From: Saprospiraceae bacterium
Lineage (GTDB): Bacteria; Bacteroidota; Bacteroidia; Chitinophagales; Saprospiraceae
NCBI GenBank assembly: GCA_020630775.1
Contig: JAHDIN010000001.1
Span: 62,001-126,000 of the forward strand
Length of the DNA: 64,000 bases
Direction of reading: 5' to 3'
Shown: piece by piece, positions 36,301-45,729 of the stretch
How the letters are laid out: each line of letters begins with the position of its first letter
Numbering within the stretch: position 1 is the first letter of the stretch
The notes under the pieces: model-generated
Database searches by the model: none
Seen by the model: the letters and a program-made list of their open reading frames with translations, nothing else
What the model was told of the DNA's origin: nothing
Made by a program: the position numbers and the translations under genes

Positions 36301-38325
36301 ATGGCTTACGAACTTATTTCAAAGTATAAACCTACGGGTGATCAACCTCAAGCCATTAAGCAGCTTGTTGATGGTGTGAATACAGGTGACCGGTCTCAGG
36401 TCTTATTAGGTGTTACAGGATCAGGTAAAACATTCACAGTTGCGAATGTTATTTCTCAAGTGGAAAAACCTACACTTATACTTACGCATAATAAAACATT
36501 GACGGCTCAGCTTTATAGTGAATTGCAAGAGTTTTTTCCAAATAATGCAGTAGAGTATTTTGTATCTTATTACGACTATTATCAACCTGAGGCTTACATT
36601 TCACATAACGATACTTACATAGAGAAAGATTTATCCATTAATGAAGAGATTGATAAATTAAGGCTAAGAGCCACCTCTTCATTATTGTCGGGCAGAAGGG
36701 ATGTTATTATAGTAGCTTCTGTCAGTTGTATTTTTGGAATGGGTAATCCAGAGGATTATAAGTCGGGCATTATCAGACTGCAAAAAGGCCAAATATTTTC
36801 TAGGAATCAGTTCCTCTATAAGTTGGTCGAAATCCTATATTCTCGTACTGAGACAGATTTTAAAAGAGGCACCTTTAGAGTAAAAGGTGATACCGTTGAT
36901 ATAAACTTGCCTTATGTTGATTATGGATATCGCATCACTTTTTTTGGTGATGAAATTGAAACTATAGATCAGTTTGAAAAAGAAACGGGAAAGCGTATCA
37001 TGTCTCTAGATTTCGCAGCTATTTTTCCAGCGAATCTTTATGTTGCACCCAAGGATCGTTTTAATCATATTATCAAAGAAATCGAAGATGAGCTTTTCCA
37101 GCATGAAAAGTTTTTCGAATCGGAAGGTAGATATATTGAAGCAAAGCGTATAAAGGAGCGTGTCACTTTTGATTTAGAAATGATGCGTGAGCTAGGATAT
37201 TGTAATGGAATTGAAAACTATTCCAGGTTTTTTGATGGTCGTAATCCTGGTACTAGGCCATTCTGTCTCATTGATTATTTTCCTGATGATTTCTTAATTG
37301 TTATTGATGAAAGCCACGTAACCATTCCTCAAGTTAGAGGTATGTGGGGTGGTGATAGAGCAAGGAAATTGAATTTGGTCAATTTTGGTTTCAGGCTTCC
37401 TTCAGCCTTGGATAATCGGCCACTAGATTTTAATGAATTTCAAATGCTCATAAATCAAATCATTTATGTGAGCGCTACTCCCGGTGATTTTGAATTAGAG
37501 CAAACGGAAGGGTTAGTTGTTGAACAAATTGTTAGGCCGACAGGATTGCTAGATCCACCTATAGATGTCAGGCCAAGTTTGAATCAAATTGATGATCTAC
37601 TAGAAGAGATTAATAAAAGAATTAATCTAGAAGAACGTGTTTTAGTGACCACGCTTACTAAACGTATGGCTGAAGAATTAACTAAATACTTGGTTAAACT
37701 GGATATTAAAGTACGTTATATACATTCAGAAGTAGATACTTTAGATAGAGTTGAAATCATCAGAGATTTACGATTAGGTGTATTTGATGTATTAGTGGGT
37801 GTTAATTTATTGAGAGAAGGTTTAGATCTTCCCGAAGTATCATTGGTTGCTGTATTAGACGCAGATAAAGAGGGCTTCCTTAGGAATAATCGATCATTAA
37901 CTCAGACTGCAGGTCGGGCAGCAAGAAATTCAAATGGTTTGGTAATTTTCTATGCAGATAAAATTACTCAGAGCATGCAAGAAACAATAGATGAGACGAA
38001 TAGAAGAAGAGCAGTTCAGATAGCTTATAATGAAGAGCATGGTATTACGCCAACAACCATTAGTAAAACAAGAGAAGAGATTTTAGCTCAAAAGTCAATA
38101 TTGGATATTCGTGGTGGTAAGTCCAAAGCTTACATTGAACCTGAGGAACCAAATATAGCTGCAGACCCTATCATATCATATATGAGTAGAGATCAGCTAG
38201 AAGGAACAATAAAAGATACTGAAGCTAAAATGAAAAAGGCAGCTAAAGAATTAGACTTTATAACTGCGGCACAATACAGAGATGAGTTATTCGCTTTGAA
38301 AAAGAAACTTAAAGCATCTGTATAA
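36301..38325 (+). CDS. uvrB: Excinuclease ABC subunit UvrB
   Basis: A 674-residue DNA damage-recognition helicase of nucleotide excision repair. Walker [14 protein letters not shown] is at about 37-49, the damage-probing beta-hairpin [11 protein letters not shown] at about 93-103, and the helicase motif [12 protein letters not shown] and the segment [17 protein letters not shown] follow. The C-terminal UVR domain (about 630-670) that binds UvrC is present. Length and motifs are fully normal. The gene stands alone, and the PcrA/UvrD gene that acts in the same pathway lies about 7.5 kb upstream. Confidence 0.98.
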   Translation: MAYELISKYKPTGDQPQAIKQLVDGVNTGDRSQVLLGVTGSGKTFTVANVISQVEKPTLILTHNKTLTAQLYSELQEFFPNNAVEYFVSYYDYYQPEAYISHNDTYIEKDLSINEEIDKLRLRATSSLLSGRRDVIIVASVSCIFGMGNPEDYKSGIIRLQKGQIFSRNQFLYKLVEILYSRTETDFKRGTFRVKGDTVDINLPYVDYGYRITFFGDEIETIDQFEKETGKRIMSLDFAAIFPANLYVAPKDRFNHIIKEIEDELFQHEKFFESEGRYIEAKRIKERVTFDLEMMRELGYCNGIENYSRFFDGRNPGTRPFCLIDYFPDDFLIVIDESHVTIPQVRGMWGGDRARKLNLVNFGFRLPSALDNRPLDFNEFQMLINQIIYVSATPGDFELEQTEGLVVEQIVRPTGLLDPPIDVRPSLNQIDDLLEEINKRINLEERVLVTTLTKRMAEELTKYLVKLDIKVRYIHSEVDTLDRVEIIRDLRLGVFDVLVGVNLLREGLDLPEVSLVAVLDADKEGFLRNNRSLTQTAGRAARNSNGLVIFYADKITQSMQETIDETNRRRAVQIAYNEEHGITPTTISKTREEILAQKSILDIRGGKSKAYIEPEEPNIAADPIISYMSRDQLEGTIKDTEAKMKKAAKELDFITAAQYRDELFALKKKLKASV

Positions 38326-38358
38326 AAAAAAGGGAACCTCTATTGAAGTTCCCTTTTA
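38325..38358. terminator. Bidirectional terminator between uvrB and the Prc-type protease
   Basis: Stem AAAAGGGAAC (38328-38337) / GTTCCCTTTT (38348-38357) with an A-run before and T-run within. It serves uvrB on the plus strand and the convergent protease gene on the minus strand. Confidence 0.85.
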
Positions 38359-38376
38359 AATAAATGCTAATTTATT

Positions 38377-40557
38377 CTAAAGTCGGGCAATCTTAGCACC
38401 GCTCTGAGTATTTATCATGTCCTTCATAATCATCAAGGCTTCTTCTATATAGAAGTCCTTTTCTATGCCTTCAATCCAATCTTTATTTCTCGCAATTCTT
38501 GAATCATCGAAGTTGATATATTCTTTATCAATATCAAGATTGTAGACATTAAAACTTGAAAGTTTGTCTTCAAACAAATTTTCATATTTCTTAGATTCTA
38601 ACTCTCGTGTATCTATGTACCTGCTATATCCATCGAAGTCGATAGGGTAGGCAGTCATATCTTTATTGTCTTTTAATCTTTGAGCATTTTCAAGAATCAA
38701 TTCAAATTTGTCATTTGTTTTTATTCTTTCATTACTCTTGTTCACTATTTCCGATTTATTATTGATGTTATAAACATCTTGAGCATAATTAACGGGATCA
38801 ATTTCTGACCATTCCATAGCGTGATCGTAGTCTTTTTCTCCAGTATCTATGTAGTGATAGTTATTAGGAAGTATAATGTCTGGTTCTACACCTTTAAGTT
38901 GAGTAGAGCCTCCATTCACTCTATAAAACTTCTGCATTGTAATTTTTAAGTTACCTAAGTTTAAATCACTTTGATCTCTATATACTCTATCCAAGTCTAC
39001 AAATCTTTGCACAGTACCTTTGCCGAAAGTAGAGTTGCTTCCGATAATTACAGCTCTATTATAATCTTGCAAAGCTGCTGCTAAAATTTCAGATGCTGAG
39101 GCACTAAATTGATTAACCATAACAATTAACGGGCCGTCATAATGTACATCCTCATCTTCATCTTCATATAAGTAAGCATCTCTGTTTCTTGGTTTTACTT
39201 GTACAATTGGTCCATCTTTCACAAATAAGCCGCTCATGTCAACAACATCTTTCAATGAACCTCCTCCATTGCTTCTCAGGTCCAAGATGATACCGTTAAC
39301 ATTAGCATTCTTAAGTTTAGATATCTCGTTTTTAATATCTTCCGCACAAGAGTTTCCATCTTCTTTTTCGAAACTGCTGTAAAATTTAGGAAGGCTTATA
39401 TAGCCAACCTTATCAAGTTTGCCTGGCATATCCATTAAGAGAGATCTTGCAAAAGCATCATCAATATTAACAACATCTCTTGTAATTGCTACGTCAACTA
39501 TGCTGCCATCTGGCTTCTTCACTTTAAGTGTAACTATAGAACCTTTAGGTCCTCTAATTTTCTGAACAACATCATCTAACCTCCAACCTGTGATATCTAT
39601 AGGATCTTCCTCTTCTTGTTTGACAGAAAGTATAAGATCATCAACAGCTAATTCTTTACCTTTCCATGCTGGACCTCCAACGACAATTGATACAACTTTG
39701 GTGAATTCATCTTCAGGTGAAAGTCTTGCTCCAATACCTTCTAATTTTCCACCCATTCTAATATCAAAATCCTCCTTTTCCTTAGGGCTAAAATAATCCG
39801 TATGTGGATCAAAGACTGTTGTAATGGCATTGACATATCTTGCGAATTTATCCGCTCTTCTGTCTTTAGCCATGGTCTCAAACCAACTATCGTATGATTT
39901 CCGCATAGCATCTAAAGCGTCTTGTCTTAATTCTTCTACTGATTTTAATGGTTCTTTTTCAGCAACTTCGCTATTTGCCTCTTTTGCTTCGGAAGGATTT
40001 TCAGCCTCTTCTTTTTCGAGTTCTACTCTTTTTTCTTGAGCTGATATTTTTTCTTTTAATCTTTTTACAAGATCGTATTTAATTAATTTTCTCCAGTAGT
40101 CTTTTAGTTCAGATTCGCTAGCCGGATAAGTTCTTTTATCTGAATCTAATTCTATAGTTTCTTCCTTTTCTAAATTGATCTCTTCACTGAAGACTTGGTT
40201 AAACAATCTTTCAGCTCTTTCATGTGATTGATCAATAATGCCGATCGAAAGCTCAAAAAGCTCGAAAGTTTTCGCATTAGTTTCATCATCTATTTTAAGC
40301 TTGTATGCTTCTAATTGATCAACTTCTGATTGGATAAGAAAGCGTTTTCTGCCATCAATACTTTTAAGGTAATTATCGAAAGCTTTTTCAGAAAACGCGT
40401 CATCTATTTCAATAGGTTCAAAGTGGTATAGCTCCAGGTACTTAAGAATGGCATTAACTATTAATGTTTCTTTTTCCTTTGGATCTCCAGGATCGAATCC
40501 ACTGAATAAAAATGATCCAGCTATCAAAAACACAAATGCAAATCTCTTCCAATTCAT
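38377..40557 (-). CDS. Tail-specific protease, S41 family (Prc type)
   Basis: A 726-residue periplasmic protease with a signal peptide (about 5-21). The helical N-terminal TSP domain (about 30-245) has a Glu/Lys-rich insert at about 185-205. A PDZ domain lies at about 255-345 and the S41 core has ILDLRSNGGGSL, the nucleophile Ser in NQFSASASEILAAAL (about 485) and the Lys in GKGTVQRF. The DUF3340-like C-terminal domain follows (about 590-700). Such enzymes degrade or trim proteins at their C-terminus. It differs from the smaller CtpA-type protein nearby by its large N- and C-terminal domains. Confidence 0.92.
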   Translation of the reverse strand: MNWKRFAFVFLIAGSFLFSGFDPGDPKEKETLIVNAILKYLELYHFEPIEIDDAFSEKAFDNYLKSIDGRKRFLIQSEVDQLEAYKLKIDDETNAKTFELFELSIGIIDQSHERAERLFNQVFSEEINLEKEETIELDSDKRTYPASESELKDYWRKLIKYDLVKRLKEKISAQEKRVELEKEEAENPSEAKEANSEVAEKEPLKSVEELRQDALDAMRKSYDSWFETMAKDRRADKFARYVNAITTVFDPHTDYFSPKEKEDFDIRMGGKLEGIGARLSPEDEFTKVVSIVVGGPAWKGKELAVDDLILSVKQEEEDPIDITGWRLDDVVQKIRGPKGSIVTLKVKKPDGSIVDVAITRDVVNIDDAFARSLLMDMPGKLDKVGYISLPKFYSSFEKEDGNSCAEDIKNEISKLKNANVNGIILDLRSNGGGSLKDVVDMSGLFVKDGPIVQVKPRNRDAYLYEDEDEDVHYDGPLIVMVNQFSASASEILAAALQDYNRAVIIGSNSTFGKGTVQRFVDLDRVYRDQSDLNLGNLKITMQKFYRVNGGSTQLKGVEPDIILPNNYHYIDTGEKDYDHAMEWSEIDPVNYAQDVYNINNKSEIVNKSNERIKTNDKFELILENAQRLKDNKDMTAYPIDFDGYSRYIDTRELESKKYENLFEDKLSSFNVYNLDIDKEYINFDDSRIARNKDWIEGIEKDFYIEEALMIMKDMINTQSGAKIARL

Positions 40558-40640
40558 TATCTATATTTTATTCTAATTTATAACTTTCAATACTTTCATG
40601 ATTGTATTTCTAAATACATATCAATTAAAATTTTCATAGC

Positions 40641-41858
40641 TTACCCCATGCTGATAATTTTAATTTCAACACGTTGATTTCTTTTTCTACCTACTGGCGT
40701 TTTATCTGAGGCTATTCTTTTCCTTTTGCCGTAGCCTTTATATTCTAATCTCTCCTTTTCTACACCACGAGAAATAAGATAGTCGGTAACTGCTTTGGCT
40801 CTTACTTCAGATAAACTATCACAAAATGACTCTTTAGGTAATCCATTAGTATGGCCACCAACTTCTATTTTAATATCAGGGTTGTCTCTCATGAAGAAAA
40901 ATATTTCGTCTAATACTTCATACGAATCCTGCTTGATATTCGAATCATTAGCATCAAAATATAATTTATCAATTCTTATCTTCTGGCCCTTTTTGATAGT
41001 TTTTCTATCTAATGCCAATACATTATCTTTTTTTGGTCTTACGTAAGTTATGGTATCAACTTGAGCTTGTTGTTGCTCCCTGATAAATGTTTTTCTTTTT
41101 TGAGCAGCAGCTTTATGAGCGGGCATTTTTTTTCGAGGCGGTTCAGGTCTAGCGATTCTTTCTCTCACATAAACTTCATAATTAGTTTCACATTCTACTA
41201 AATCTAAATGACTAGCATTATCTAGAAGTATGTGTCCATTGTAAGAAAAAAGAACTGGTGTTTTGTAAAACGCCTCTAGAGTAATGACTTGATAATCATC
41301 ATCAGGTTCAAATTGAAAAACGTATTCTCTCCAATCGCTATGATCTATCGGTAAAGATTCGCCTAGTAACTGAGAAGTACCACAATAACCATTTCCAGCC
41401 CATATTCTTAAAACTGCAGGTTCAGTAAAACTGGCCTTAGGAGCATTTTTACGATCACCCATACGATTACTGTTATAGGTTTCTGATCTTGTTATATAAA
41501 TAGAAAAGGCATAGCATTTACCTTTTTTTAATGGTGTAGAGACTCTCTGAGAAACTGATTCCCACGATTCATTATCTCGGACTACCATACCTAAGTATGT
41601 TTTTCCATGTGAAGTGGCCACGGTATTATCCCAAAAAGCAGTATCCCTATTAACTCCAGCATGAACGTCTGGTGGTGAAGCTGTAGGAAAATTAATTATA
41701 CCGCAATCGTACCATCCTTCTAGGTTAAGATTATATCCAGCTTCACCCATATAAGGACGACCTTCAAAAGAAGGATTTTTCAATCTAATATCTTGGGCTT
41801 GAATACCAACTAATAAAGTCGAAAGCAAAATTGTTATCGTAAGCTTGTAAAGAGTCAT
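40641..41858 (-). CDS. OmpA-family outer-membrane protein with N-terminal jelly-roll domain
   Basis: A 405-residue exported protein with a signal peptide (about 1-21, ending GIQAQ). Residues 22-220 form a beta-rich domain (NPSFEGRPYMGEAGYN, then LEGWYDCGI) resembling the carbohydrate-binding-like modules found in Bacteroidota gliding and adhesion proteins. After a basic linker (about 232-265), an OmpA C-terminal peptidoglycan-binding domain fills about 290-403 (LYFDANDSNIKQDSYEV, IEVGGHTNGLPKE, PVGRKRNQRVEIKI). I infer an anchor between peptidoglycan and a surface or periplasmic ligand. Confidence 0.85.
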   Translation of the reverse strand: MTLYKLTITILLSTLLVGIQAQDIRLKNPSFEGRPYMGEAGYNLNLEGWYDCGIINFPTASPPDVHAGVNRDTAFWDNTVATSHGKTYLGMVVRDNESWESVSQRVSTPLKKGKCYAFSIYITRSETYNSNRMGDRKNAPKASFTEPAVLRIWAGNGYCGTSQLLGESLPIDHSDWREYVFQFEPDDDYQVITLEAFYKTPVLFSYNGHILLDNASHLDLVECETNYEVYVRERIARPEPPRKKMPAHKAAAQKRKTFIREQQQAQVDTITYVRPKKDNVLALDRKTIKKGQKIRIDKLYFDANDSNIKQDSYEVLDEIFFFMRDNPDIKIEVGGHTNGLPKESFCDSLSEVRAKAVTDYLISRGVEKERLEYKGYGKRKRIASDKTPVGRKRNQRVEIKIISMG

Positions 41859-42007
41859 AAATCTTTGACGAATTGATGAATTAAAGGTTAATTCAATTAT
41901 ATAATGTAAATAATTCGAAACTTAGTGTATTTGTTTCTTTGGAATGAATTATTATAGAAATATTAACCTTAGAATTCTACAAACAACAAATTTTACTTTG
42001 TTTAGTA

Positions 42008-42670
42008 TCAAATATTGATCCTTTCTATAATATGTTCGGTGTCAATATTTAGAATCATCAAATAATTGCCTTGTTTGAGGGCACTTATGTCATATTTCAA
42101 TTCGTTCAGGCCAGCATTTATGGAGGCTACCTCAATAGATTGGATGATTTCACCTTTAGAATCATAAAAACCGCCATTTAAGTGTGTTTTTTTATTAGAT
42201 ATGAGTCTTAAGAAAACAAAATTCTGTGTAGAATCTACATACATATATTTATGAATTTCTGTTTTCTTGTTTTTTAAGTTATTTACCTCAATACTACTAT
42301 TAAGTTCTATTGCTTTTTCAGAATCCGATTTTGAGAAAAGTATTTTATAATTATAAATTCCCGTCTGAGTAAGATCGGTATCTGTAAACTTATATTCTTG
42401 CTTGTTCTCAATAGATAAGACATTGCCTATTTCAGTAAAATGGCTTTCAGTGAAGTGTTTACGTAAAATGTAAAAGTGATTTGGAAGGGTTTTTATCTTA
42501 GAATCAGTATTCCAATAAATAGAATTTGTGCCCGCTTGAGCATTGTATTTTATAGTTATTGATGTATCAAAAGATTCATTCGGAATAGCATTAGTTTGTC
42601 CAAAAGAGCAATTTATGCTCAATAAAAGCATTGAAATCAATTGTAATACTCCATGTCTGCCGCGCATCAT
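42008..42670 (-). CDS. Exported protein with Fn3-like and sorting-domain-like C-terminus
   Basis: A 220-residue protein with a signal peptide (about 8-24, ending SFGQ). The middle resembles a fibronectin-type-III-like strand pattern (FYILRKHFTESHFTEIG). The last 55 residues (GGFYDSKGEIIQSIEVASI, then GLNELKYDISALKQGNYLM) resemble a degenerate T9SS type A sorting domain but lack the usual NPF motif. It lies 138 bases after the T9SS protein gene on the same strand and may be exported by the same route. The function is unknown. Confidence 0.6.
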   Translation of the reverse strand: MMRGRHGVLQLISMLLLSINCSFGQTNAIPNESFDTSITIKYNAQAGTNSIYWNTDSKIKTLPNHFYILRKHFTESHFTEIGNVLSIENKQEYKFTDTDLTQTGIYNYKILFSKSDSEKAIELNSSIEVNNLKNKKTEIHKYMYVDSTQNFVFLRLISNKKTHLNGGFYDSKGEIIQSIEVASINAGLNELKYDISALKQGNYLMILNIDTEHIIERINI

Positions 42671-42808
42671 GTCTAGATCTTTCAGGTTAAAAACACATCT
42701 AAGTGCTTTTTAATTGGTTTTAACAATAATTTGTTAACCCAAAAGAATGCCACTTTTTACTGAAAAAAGTAATTCAGATGACAATGGATATTGTATAGCT
42801 TGTTTTAC

Positions 42809-44638
42809 TTAGTTTTTAATGATTTGATCTGTGTGAATTATATCATTTCCAACTTTAACGGAGAATAAATAAAGTCCAGTTTCTAGTGCATCTACATTGA
42901 AGGAAAACTTAATTAATCCAAGTTTTTTAGGTTGATCTTTGTAAAGTAATTCTACTAACTGGCCATTTACATTGAAGATTGCAATTTCAATTGGTTCGTA
43001 ATCAAATACTTCAAAGCTAAATTGCATCTTATTATAGGCCGGATTAGGAAATAATTTAGCGTCTAAACTTTCTTTAAGCGGCTCTTCAGTATTAGAAACT
43101 ACATTAGGTGAACTGATTTCATTAATAAATGTAAAACTTCGGTTAATAATTGATCCATAAGTACCACTGGTCCAAACTTTACCAGGCTCATTGTATTTCC
43201 TTTGTATACCAATATAGTCTCCCCATCTATCTGTTAATCCTCCAAAATTGCTAATGAAATCCATACCTTCTTTGATCTCTGTTCTTTCAGATAGTTCTCC
43301 GTTCCTGTAAAGAAATGCAGAAATGCCAGGATTGCGATCTAAAGCTGTGTGAGAGACAACAATTATAGATTCGTCTTCGCTTAAATCGTTTCCTGACCAG
43401 GCAATTCCCGGGTAACCATATTCAATATTAGAACCACCTATCAATTGACCAGAAATACTTGGATTAGAAGAAACATTACTGATAACCCCATGATAAGCGT
43501 CTGCAAAACCATTTATAGTATTTAGGCTATTTCCAACAAATTGAATTTGATCTTCAATTAGTATACCATCTAAAACTCTTGCATCATTAGTTTGCAATGC
43601 GCCAGTAGTTTGGTTTGCGTTTGGTGGCGCGCCGTAAGAAAAATCTGCACTAACATGTTGAATGTCTAAAGTTGCATTAGTCTGCTCGGTATCGATTGTC
43701 AATAAGAAAAAGGTATCGTTTTGAATGGCAAAATTTCTATTCGAAAGGAAATACATTTTTTCATTTAAATTTTCTCCAGCATATTTTATAGGACATAGAT
43801 TTCGGATAGCTTTACCTTCGAAATTTATATCAGACCAGTATCTAATAGTTAAAGCTTCGCCATTATAGCCGTTGTTTTTATCTATTTGATAGATAACAGA
43901 CTCTTCAAATCCATTTTGCCAAGACTCATTGTCTCTAAGAAGATTCATGGTTAGAAAAAACTCAGTATCAGTTACAGAAATCATTGGATAATCTGACCAA
44001 GTATTATCGCCTCTTGGGTTACCGTTTAATTCATAAATATTCCAATCACCATTGACATCGTTGGTTTGTGAAAATGCAAGAATAATAACAGTAGAGGTGC
44101 TGTTATTGCCTGCAAGACAAGTAAAAATAAATTTATCCATTTCAGGGTCATATATTACTCTAGGGTCAAATTTCGAAAGACCATCTGCAGCAGTACCTGT
44201 AAAAGAGTCTAATGTTCTATTTCTAATTACAGTGCCATCTATTTCTCTTAATGCTACATTGCTATTAGCCACTGCTATAATTTTACCTTCATTAGATATT
44301 GCAATATGATTGTCTTCTGGTAGAGATCCATCATTAACATTTCCTGCAAATCCATTTAATAATATAGGACCATCAACTGACCTTGATTCTAGTTCAGGAA
44401 TCAGATCATATTTTTTTGGATATAATTTCTTTATCGTCTGTTTAACCTTTTCTAATTCCGTACTTGTTTGTTTTGGTCCTTCTATATATTGAATATTTGG
44501 AATAAAATCTGGTGAGTTGGCTCCGATATTCACTACTTCTCTAAGAGGTACTTTTTCAATAAAATTTGAAGAGTATTCAACTTGAGAAACAAGCATATAA
44601 GGCGAAAGGAATAAAATTGTAAGAACGATAATTCTCAT
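42809..44638 (-). CDS. T9SS-exported protein with beta-rich body
   Basis: A 609-residue secreted protein: signal peptide (about 1-18), a body of beta-strand repeats (about 100-505; DPRVIYDPEMDKFIFTCL, WSDYPMISVTDTEFFLTMN) that looks like a propeller, and a T9SS type A sorting domain (about 525-609; AKLFPNPAYNKMQFSF, GLYLFSVKVGND). The body pattern resembles uncharacterised secreted proteins of Bacteroidota. No catalytic motif is evident. It is probably exported and attached to the surface or released. The function is unknown. Confidence 0.8.
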   Translation of the reverse strand: MRIIVLTILFLSPYMLVSQVEYSSNFIEKVPLREVVNIGANSPDFIPNIQYIEGPKQTSTELEKVKQTIKKLYPKKYDLIPELESRSVDGPILLNGFAGNVNDGSLPEDNHIAISNEGKIIAVANSNVALREIDGTVIRNRTLDSFTGTAADGLSKFDPRVIYDPEMDKFIFTCLAGNNSTSTVIILAFSQTNDVNGDWNIYELNGNPRGDNTWSDYPMISVTDTEFFLTMNLLRDNESWQNGFEESVIYQIDKNNGYNGEALTIRYWSDINFEGKAIRNLCPIKYAGENLNEKMYFLSNRNFAIQNDTFFLLTIDTEQTNATLDIQHVSADFSYGAPPNANQTTGALQTNDARVLDGILIEDQIQFVGNSLNTINGFADAYHGVISNVSSNPSISGQLIGGSNIEYGYPGIAWSGNDLSEDESIIVVSHTALDRNPGISAFLYRNGELSERTEIKEGMDFISNFGGLTDRWGDYIGIQRKYNEPGKVWTSGTYGSIINRSFTFINEISSPNVVSNTEEPLKESLDAKLFPNPAYNKMQFSFEVFDYEPIEIAIFNVNGQLVELLYKDQPKKLGLIKFSFNVDALETGLYLFSVKVGNDIIHTDQIIKN

Positions 44639-44696
44639 GTGGGTGTAGTTTATTCCAAGATATACAGCTTTTTGATAAGTACAATAAAAAAAGTCT

Positions 44697-45314
44697 TTAT
44701 TGTAATTGGAATATCATATAACAACCAAATCCTATTAAAATTATACCTGAAAAATTGAATAAATAATTTAAAATTCTAATAGTCAGTTTTTTCCTTAGCA
44801 GACTTGATAAAAATACCTTTATAAGATCGGACGAGACGATAATAAATAAAATAGTTCCAAGTAAAAGAGCAGACTCTGAATGGCTTATTTGTCTACCAAT
44901 GATATAAGTCGAAATAATAAAAATCCAAAATACGAAAGTGAATGGGTTAACTGTATTTACGGTAAAGCCCTTGATAAAAAAACCTATATAATTTCGAACT
45001 GTATATTTGCTTTGATCAAAGTTTATTTCAGGTTTTCTAAATATCAAATAAATACCAAATAGGATTAGGAAAATAGCTCCCGACAAACCCATCCAAAAAA
45101 CAAATGAAGGAGATTCTATGGTTTCTTTTATCTTACTTATAAAGAAGTAAAAGAATCCAACAAACAAAATATCACTAACCCAAATGCCTGCCCCTACCAA
45201 TATACCTGCCAACGTACCTTTTTGAATTGAAGTCTCGGTTAAGGCTATAAATATAGGCCCTAGCGAAAATGCTAGACTTAAACCTAATACTAAACCTTCA
45301 AGTATAAATGACAT
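44697..45314 (-). CDS. LysE/RhtB-family transporter
   Basis: A 205-residue inner-membrane protein with six helices. The first helix region has the LysE signature GLVLGLSLAFSLGPIFIALTE, and GFFIKGFTVNTVNPFTFVFW carries the conserved Asn-Pro motif. Family members export amino acids or related metabolites; the substrate is not predictable. The ATG lies 3 bases after the yjbQ stop, so the genes are co-transcribed. Its stop codon is inside the perfect hairpin TACAATAAA/TTTATTGTA (44680-44704). Confidence 0.87.
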   Translation of the reverse strand: MSFILEGLVLGLSLAFSLGPIFIALTETSIQKGTLAGILVGAGIWVSDILFVGFFYFFISKIKETIESPSFVFWMGLSGAIFLILFGIYLIFRKPEINFDQSKYTVRNYIGFFIKGFTVNTVNPFTFVFWIFIISTYIIGRQISHSESALLLGTILFIIVSSDLIKVFLSSLLRKKLTIRILNYLFNFSGIILIGFGCYMIFQLQ

Positions 45315-45317
45315 TTG

Positions 45318-45725
45318 CTAAGTTATTACAGTTGCAATTAGTTTTCTTGAACCTCCATTGTTTCTAAATTCACAAAGATAAATGCCTTGCCAAGTACCTA
45401 AGGCTAATTGTCTATCTATTATCGGGATCTCGACAGATTGGCCAATAAATGCTGCTTTTATGTGAGCAGGCATGTCATCTGGACCTTCTAAGGTGTGCTT
45501 TAGAAAAGGAAGATTTTCTGGGATTATGTGATTTATAATATTTTCAAAATCCTCTCTTACATCAGGATCGGCATTTTCATTTATGGTAAGTGCAGCCGAA
45601 GTATGTTTGATAAATACTTTCAAGTAACCTATCTCAGGTAAGTTAATTATGTTTTGAAGAATTTCCTTTGTAATTAAGTGATAACCTCTTGGTTTGGGTG
45701 AGAGTTGGATTTCGTAGTGTTTGAT
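45318..45725 (-). CDS. yjbQ: YjbQ/UPF0047 family protein with apparent ATC start
   Basis: The family (secondary thiamine-phosphate synthase-type, UPF0047) normally has about 135-140 residues. The track ORF starts at an internal TTG (45623) and loses the first 34 residues. Reading the frame upstream gives KHYEIQLSPKPRGYHLITKE, the conserved family N-terminus, directly followed by FIKHTSAALTINENADP. Between the upstream in-frame stop (45765-45767) and 45623 there is no ATG, GTG or TTG. The codon in the position of the usual Met is ATC (45723-45725), four bases after the stop of the DUF6089 gene. Either AUC initiation by coupling or a base error is possible. The His/Asp-type residues of the active core are intact. 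Confidence 0.8.
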   Translation of the reverse strand: MKHYEIQLSPKPRGYHLITKEILQNIINLPEIGYLKVFIKHTSAALTINENADPDVREDFENIINHIIPENLPFLKHTLEGPDDMPAHIKAAFIGQSVEIPIIDRQLALGTWQGIYLCEFRNNGGSRKLIATVIT

Positions 45726-45729
45726 GTGC

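Noticed and set aside
42721-42770. AT-rich inverted repeats TAACAA-taat-TTGTTA and ACTTTTT-N5-AAAAAGT
   Set aside because: They are short and very AT-rich; such dyads are expected by chance here.
44680-44704. Perfect hairpin TACAATAAA/TTTATTGTA at the end of the lysE gene
   Set aside because: It includes the stop codon and has no following T-run on the minus strand, so I do not list it as a terminator; it may be chance in AT-rich DNA.
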